Origin: Mesostigma viride
Lineage: Eukaryota > Streptophyta > Mesostigmatophyceae > Mesostigmatales > Mesostigmataceae
DNA: 64,000 nucleotides
Direction: 5' to 3'
Assembly: GCA_009746045.1 (NCBI GenBank)
Contig: RPFO01000213.1
Coordinates: 8,683,814 to 8,747,813, forward strand
Below are positions 60,891 through 64,000 of the stretch, one piece after another. The notes beneath the pieces were generated by a model that did no database searches, was not told the origin of the DNA, and was given only the letters and a program-made list of their open reading frames with translations. Each line of letters starts with the position of its first letter. Positions within the stretch are counted from its first letter, which is position 1. The position numbers were made by a program, and so were the translations under genes.

Positions 60891-61480
60891 CGACCGATTC
60901 AAGCGGTATGTGTGCGACAAACGTGGTGGGGTTGTTGCCCGGTTATTGGCCGGGAACTAGCGTCAGTTTGACCACAGAATTGCTGCCCAGTCGCTGCGTG
61001 TTGGTTCGTCACTTTGCATGTCGACTGCGCAGTCGCTGCGTGCCAGAGGACAGCTCGTTAAGGGTTTGTTTCAATAATTTCAACGGACGCAACGAGTGCA
61101 CGATGGGACGAAGACAAGGATAGCATGCGGAATTCAGAGAATTCGCACGATTTCCATTAAAGAAGGTCATTTAATGGTGTTGTTTGTGCATGTTGCCCGG
61201 TTGCTGCCTGGTTTTTGCGTGTCGTGGCGACCGCAGTCGCTGCGTGCCAAAGGACAGCTCGGTAGCGTTGCTTTCAATGATTTCAACAGATTTTAACGGA
61301 TGCAACGAAGGCACGAAGGGACGAAGACAACGATAGCATGCGGAATGCAGAGAAATCATGCGAACTCGTGAAAGAAGGTCGTTGAATGATGTTGTTTGTG
61401 CATTTTGAAAAGTCAGGTGTTGTGGGATTCAATCAACGGCAAGGAAGCGTTTATACTGGCCTTTGAGTCGAAAGTGTGCT
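60891..61480. repeat. Diverged ~204 bp direct repeat, two copies
   Basis: GCAGTCGCTGCGTGCC at 61029 and 61233, each followed by (A/G)AGGACAGCTCG, a shared TTTCAA...TTTCAAC stretch, GATGGGACGAAGACAA / AAGGGACGAAGACAA, and GATAGCATGCGGAAT. The two copies are clearly related but diverged. A third partial CAGTCGCTGCGTG lies at 60991. No gene is recognised. Confidence 0.7.
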
Positions 61481-62029
61481 GCTTTACGTCAAGATTTCCA
61501 TAACTATCGGTTTGCGCCACCAGTCTCGCGGGATGCGCGTCCTGCATGGAAGGGGGAAAATTTTTATCAAGGAGACATCTAGCGCAGGCCAGAAATCGGG
61601 AGAATTCGGACCCTTTCTTATGCCCCCGGGCGAGGGACGATACCTTTCGTGGTGGGATCTACTTTGTGGTGGGATCATCTTTTGTGGTGGCTCGCGCCTT
61701 GACACCTCACAGGCATGCAACGTAGATAACATCATTAAAACTCCGGCGGCGCTGCAGGGCGGCATGGCAAGGGATCTGGCGCTATCTGACGGGAAAGAAG
61801 GCATAACCTCACGTTGATAACGTTGCTAAGAAGCGAAACATGTCGGCTGTCGGGGTTTTATCGAGTGGTTTTTGAGTGGTTTGTTGGAAGGTGTTTGCTG
61901 CAGGCTGCTCAGTTGTATGTAAATATTGAGGCAATCAAACGTTTCTTAGCACCGGCTTCACTGTGCTTGGAGGCTTCACTGTGCTTGGAGGCTCACCAGC
62001 TTGTGTATTTTTAGCAAACGGATGTGTTG
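61481..62029. other. Single-copy-looking segment without recognised features
   Basis: No repeat-unit homology and no recognisable domain. The only local structure is an 18 bp tandem duplication (TTCACTGTGCTTGGAGGC) at about 61957-61992. A 113-codon open frame at 61476-61817 lacks any family resemblance I can name and uses a non-ATG start. Confidence 0.4.
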
Positions 62030-62500
62030 GAAAGAAAGTGACATGGGTTGATCTGAGGGGCATACTGCACGGGTGAAACGCATGCAGGTAGGGAGTATCA
62101 TTGGTAAGGCTGTATGTTATGTGTATACATATCTTGCGTATGCGTAGGTTGCATTATGCGTATGCGTATATTGAATTTGGCCTTGTGGCAAGCTTTGGTT
62201 TCTTACCAAAGGGTTGTGCTGGAAAGAAAGGTGACAGGGGTTGATCTCAGGGGCATACTGCATGGGCGAAACTGCACTAGGTACTCCTTACCTGTCCGGT
62301 CATTGGTAAGGCACGGTGCGTGCCAGGGGTTGACCTGAGGGGCGTACGGCATGGGTGAAGCTGCATGTACGTATGCCCAATACCTATCATCATTGGTAAC
62401 GCACTGCGTGACAGGGGTTGATCTAAGGGGCATACTCCATGGGTGAAACTGCATGTAGGTAGAGGGCATCTTTGGTAAAGCAGTATATAATGCCAGGTAT
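62030..62500. repeat. ~89 bp tandem repeat, three adjacent units plus one outlier
   Basis: Unit marker GGTTGAYCTVAGGGGCRTAC occurs at 62046, 62239, 62328 and 62416. The last three are spaced 89 and 88 bp. Each unit continues with ATGGGTGAAACTGCATG-like and CATTGGTAAxGC-like words, with substitutions. The outlier at 62046 is separated by unrelated DNA with GCGTATGCGTA words. Confidence 0.85.
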
Positions 62501-63160
62501 ACATGGTTGTCTCCTTGATACATATATTTCAGGTTCTTCTTTTCGGGGTTTAAGGGGACTCGCACGTCCAAAAGCCTGAAAAACAGACTTTAGTGAGTAT
62601 CAGTTCCAATGCACATGGGAACCATCTAGTGATGATTGGGTACCATAAATATGATGTTTGGACATTCATACCACCACTTGTTGGGGGTACTACCCCCAAC
62701 CACGCACCGGTGGCGAGCTAAAAATAGAAAAAGACGCTATTTATGAGATATTTTGCCCAAGACAAACCACTTGTCTAAATGACCTGCCCATACATTTCTG
62801 CAAAGTTCCCCCACTTTTTTAAAAGCTGGGCTATTTACATGGCCAAAATGGTCACATTTGTTTGAGTTATTAATTTTCCCGCAAAATGGGTACTTTTTTT
62901 AGCAAAAAAAAATAAATCAAATCATTAACACATCAGATTGGGTCATCCATACATTTTAAATTCCACTGAGTGGGGGGAAACACACTGCCAAAATTTGAGC
63001 TCATTCTGACAAGCGTAGCTCAAGTTATTGATTTTCCTGTGATGCCACCTGGGTAGACGCTAAAAGAGAATTGAGCTAGTGCTGAGCCAAAATGACATCT
63101 GTTTTGCTACCCTAGACACCCAAAAACATGCCCACTTTGATCACGGAGTGTGAGGAGGAT
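62501..63160. other. AT-rich segment with a short palindrome
   Basis: A 21-base palindrome lies at 62680-62700: arms GTTGGGGGTA and TACCCCCAAC around a central C. Two related words, GAGTTATTAATTTTCC (near 62864) and CAAGTTATTGATTTTCC (near 63021), suggest an old internal duplication with a period of about 158 bp. No coding feature is recognised. Confidence 0.5.
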
Positions 63161-63513
63161 GTCCGGAGCGTCATACGCCCCACCCCTCCATCGGCACAGC
63201 CAGCCTTGTGAGTCTACCCTTATCAACAAGGCTGGTAGGACGACACGCCTGAGCAGCATATGTCATGCCTATCTCAGGCTAATAATGTGCGATTTTGTGC
63301 CAACAACCAAGTTGTTCCACCCAACAACACATTAAAAACCCTGTTCCAAAATGCCCAACAAGCCGGACATGTGGAGGACCACACATGCAGTATATAAAGA
63401 GAAAATAAGCTGACTTTTTATCCAGCCAACCTGTGGCTAGCTGCTCTGGTTAGCATGACAAAGGCTATCATTTACTCAGTGGGAAAGGTGAAGAGACCAT
63501 TGGAACAACCTAC
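63161..63513. other. Unannotated segment near the window end
   Basis: No homology to the satellite units is seen. It contains TATATAAA at 63391-63398 on the plus strand, which is promoter-like by composition only. Nothing else can be supported. Confidence 0.3.
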
Positions 63514-63679
63514 CTGACGCATGTGCCACCAAAGCATTGTGTCCCGCAAAATGCACACTGCCTCCTTTCTAACAAGGACGAGCCACTTTCTTTAGGAGAC
63601 AGGTGCCAGCTCGTCAGTGTCTGGGGAAAATGATGCCGCTGCTTAGGAAGACCGCGTGAATTTCCTCGAACACAACTGT
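63514..63679 (-). other. Possible exon on the minus strand
   Basis: Reading the minus strand, 166 bases run between an acceptor-like TTTTGCTTTATAG and a donor-like GTCAG|GTAGGT. One frame is open throughout (54 codons). It includes a cysteine-rich stretch C-A-F-C-G-T-Q-C-F-G-G-T-C near its end, with the spacing of a small zinc-binding motif. A putative 50 bp GT...AG intron (63680-63729) lies just upstream in transcript sense. An open stretch this long is not rare by chance and I cannot name a family. A degraded transposase C-terminus is one possibility. Confidence 0.2.
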
Positions 63680-64000
63680 CTATAAAGCAAAAGAAATTTC
63701 AGAGAAGCATGTAAATAAAAGCATTACACCTTCCCGACAGGTTGTGGGCCACGCGCTGCAGCAAGCCAGCCACGTCACAGACGAACTTGCTAAAAAACAT
63801 CCAGGAATCTAGCGATGCAGCGCCAGGACCCGCAAGTTCATGGCTGCATCTGGCCGGAAAGAAGGCAAAAAGCTTACGCTCAACGAGCTAAGAAAGCAGG
63901 AAAGCGCTATCTTAGGACGTTTAATACAAGAACGTACCATAACGGGCATTTATTCGTGCCCAGGCGCACAAGAAAGGCCACCCTTTCATGGAGAGGTCGG
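63680..64000. other. Window-end segment, possible coding on either strand
   Basis: On the plus strand an ATG at 63840 opens a lysine- and arginine-rich frame (begins MAASGRKEGKKLTLNELRK) that runs off the window without a stop. On the minus strand a frame between a CCGGCCAG acceptor-like site and the GGAAG|GTGTAA donor-like site at 63729 is also open. The two readings compete and neither can be confirmed from this window. Confidence 0.2.

Noticed and set aside
61476-61817. 113-codon open frame in the flanking DNA
   Set aside because: Non-ATG start, overlapping open frame of similar length on the other strand, and no recognisable motif.
63391-63398. TATATAAA as a promoter
   Set aside because: A single AT-rich word without a supported downstream transcript or start site; likely chance in AT-rich DNA.

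Overview
This window is almost entirely a nested tandem-repeat (macrosatellite) locus of a eukaryotic nuclear genome, and I find no confidently protein-coding gene, rRNA or tRNA in it. Reasons for a eukaryote are the kilobase-scale tandem units, the long GC-rich minisatellite arrays, a non-autonomous transposon with CACTA-type ends, recurrent GT...AG splice-like signals and the absence of any bacterial gene layout. I cannot place the lineage from sequence alone.

Bases 1-40240 hold ten copies (A1-A10) of a roughly 4 kb unit. Each unit is a minisatellite array of a ~30 bp monomer, 1.1-2.3 kb long, followed by a ~2.1-2.8 kb spacer. The spacer modules run in a fixed order: a short right flank; a GC-rich cassette ending in a G/C hairpin; a variable zone rich in GTTCAG/CTGAAC; a conserved core; a splice-like interval bounded by GTAAG and TGCAG; and a G-rich lead-in to the next array. 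Spacer variants and array variants are shuffled relative to each other, the mark of repeated unequal exchange or gene conversion.

Bases 40240-40690 form a junction with an orphan GC cassette. Bases 40691-60560 hold four copies (B1-B4) of a diverged sister unit with the same monomer, core and flanks but different cassettes. B arrays have an internal higher-order period near 440 bp. B2 and B4 are nearly identical over ~4.9 kb at an offset of 9.6 kb. B2 alone carries a 478 bp CACTA-like MITE with a 3 bp target-site duplication, and its empty site is preserved in the three sister copies. B3 alone carries a 115 bp insert flanked by a 5 bp direct repeat. The B1 spacer alone carries a ~1.45 kb insertion made of two tandem ~728 bp units.

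Bases 60561-64000 leave the array for other DNA: a GC-rich cassette-like segment, several small diverged tandem repeats (~204 bp and ~89 bp periods), an AT-rich segment, and a terminal segment with weak exon-like signals on the minus strand.

The many long open frames come from the 30 bp monomer. It is a multiple of three and has few stop-generating words on either strand, so they should not be read as genes. The most useful observations are the transposon insertion with dated empty sites, the four-level repeat hierarchy, the GC cassettes with common hairpin/CT(A/T)GT termini, and the conserved splice-like signals.
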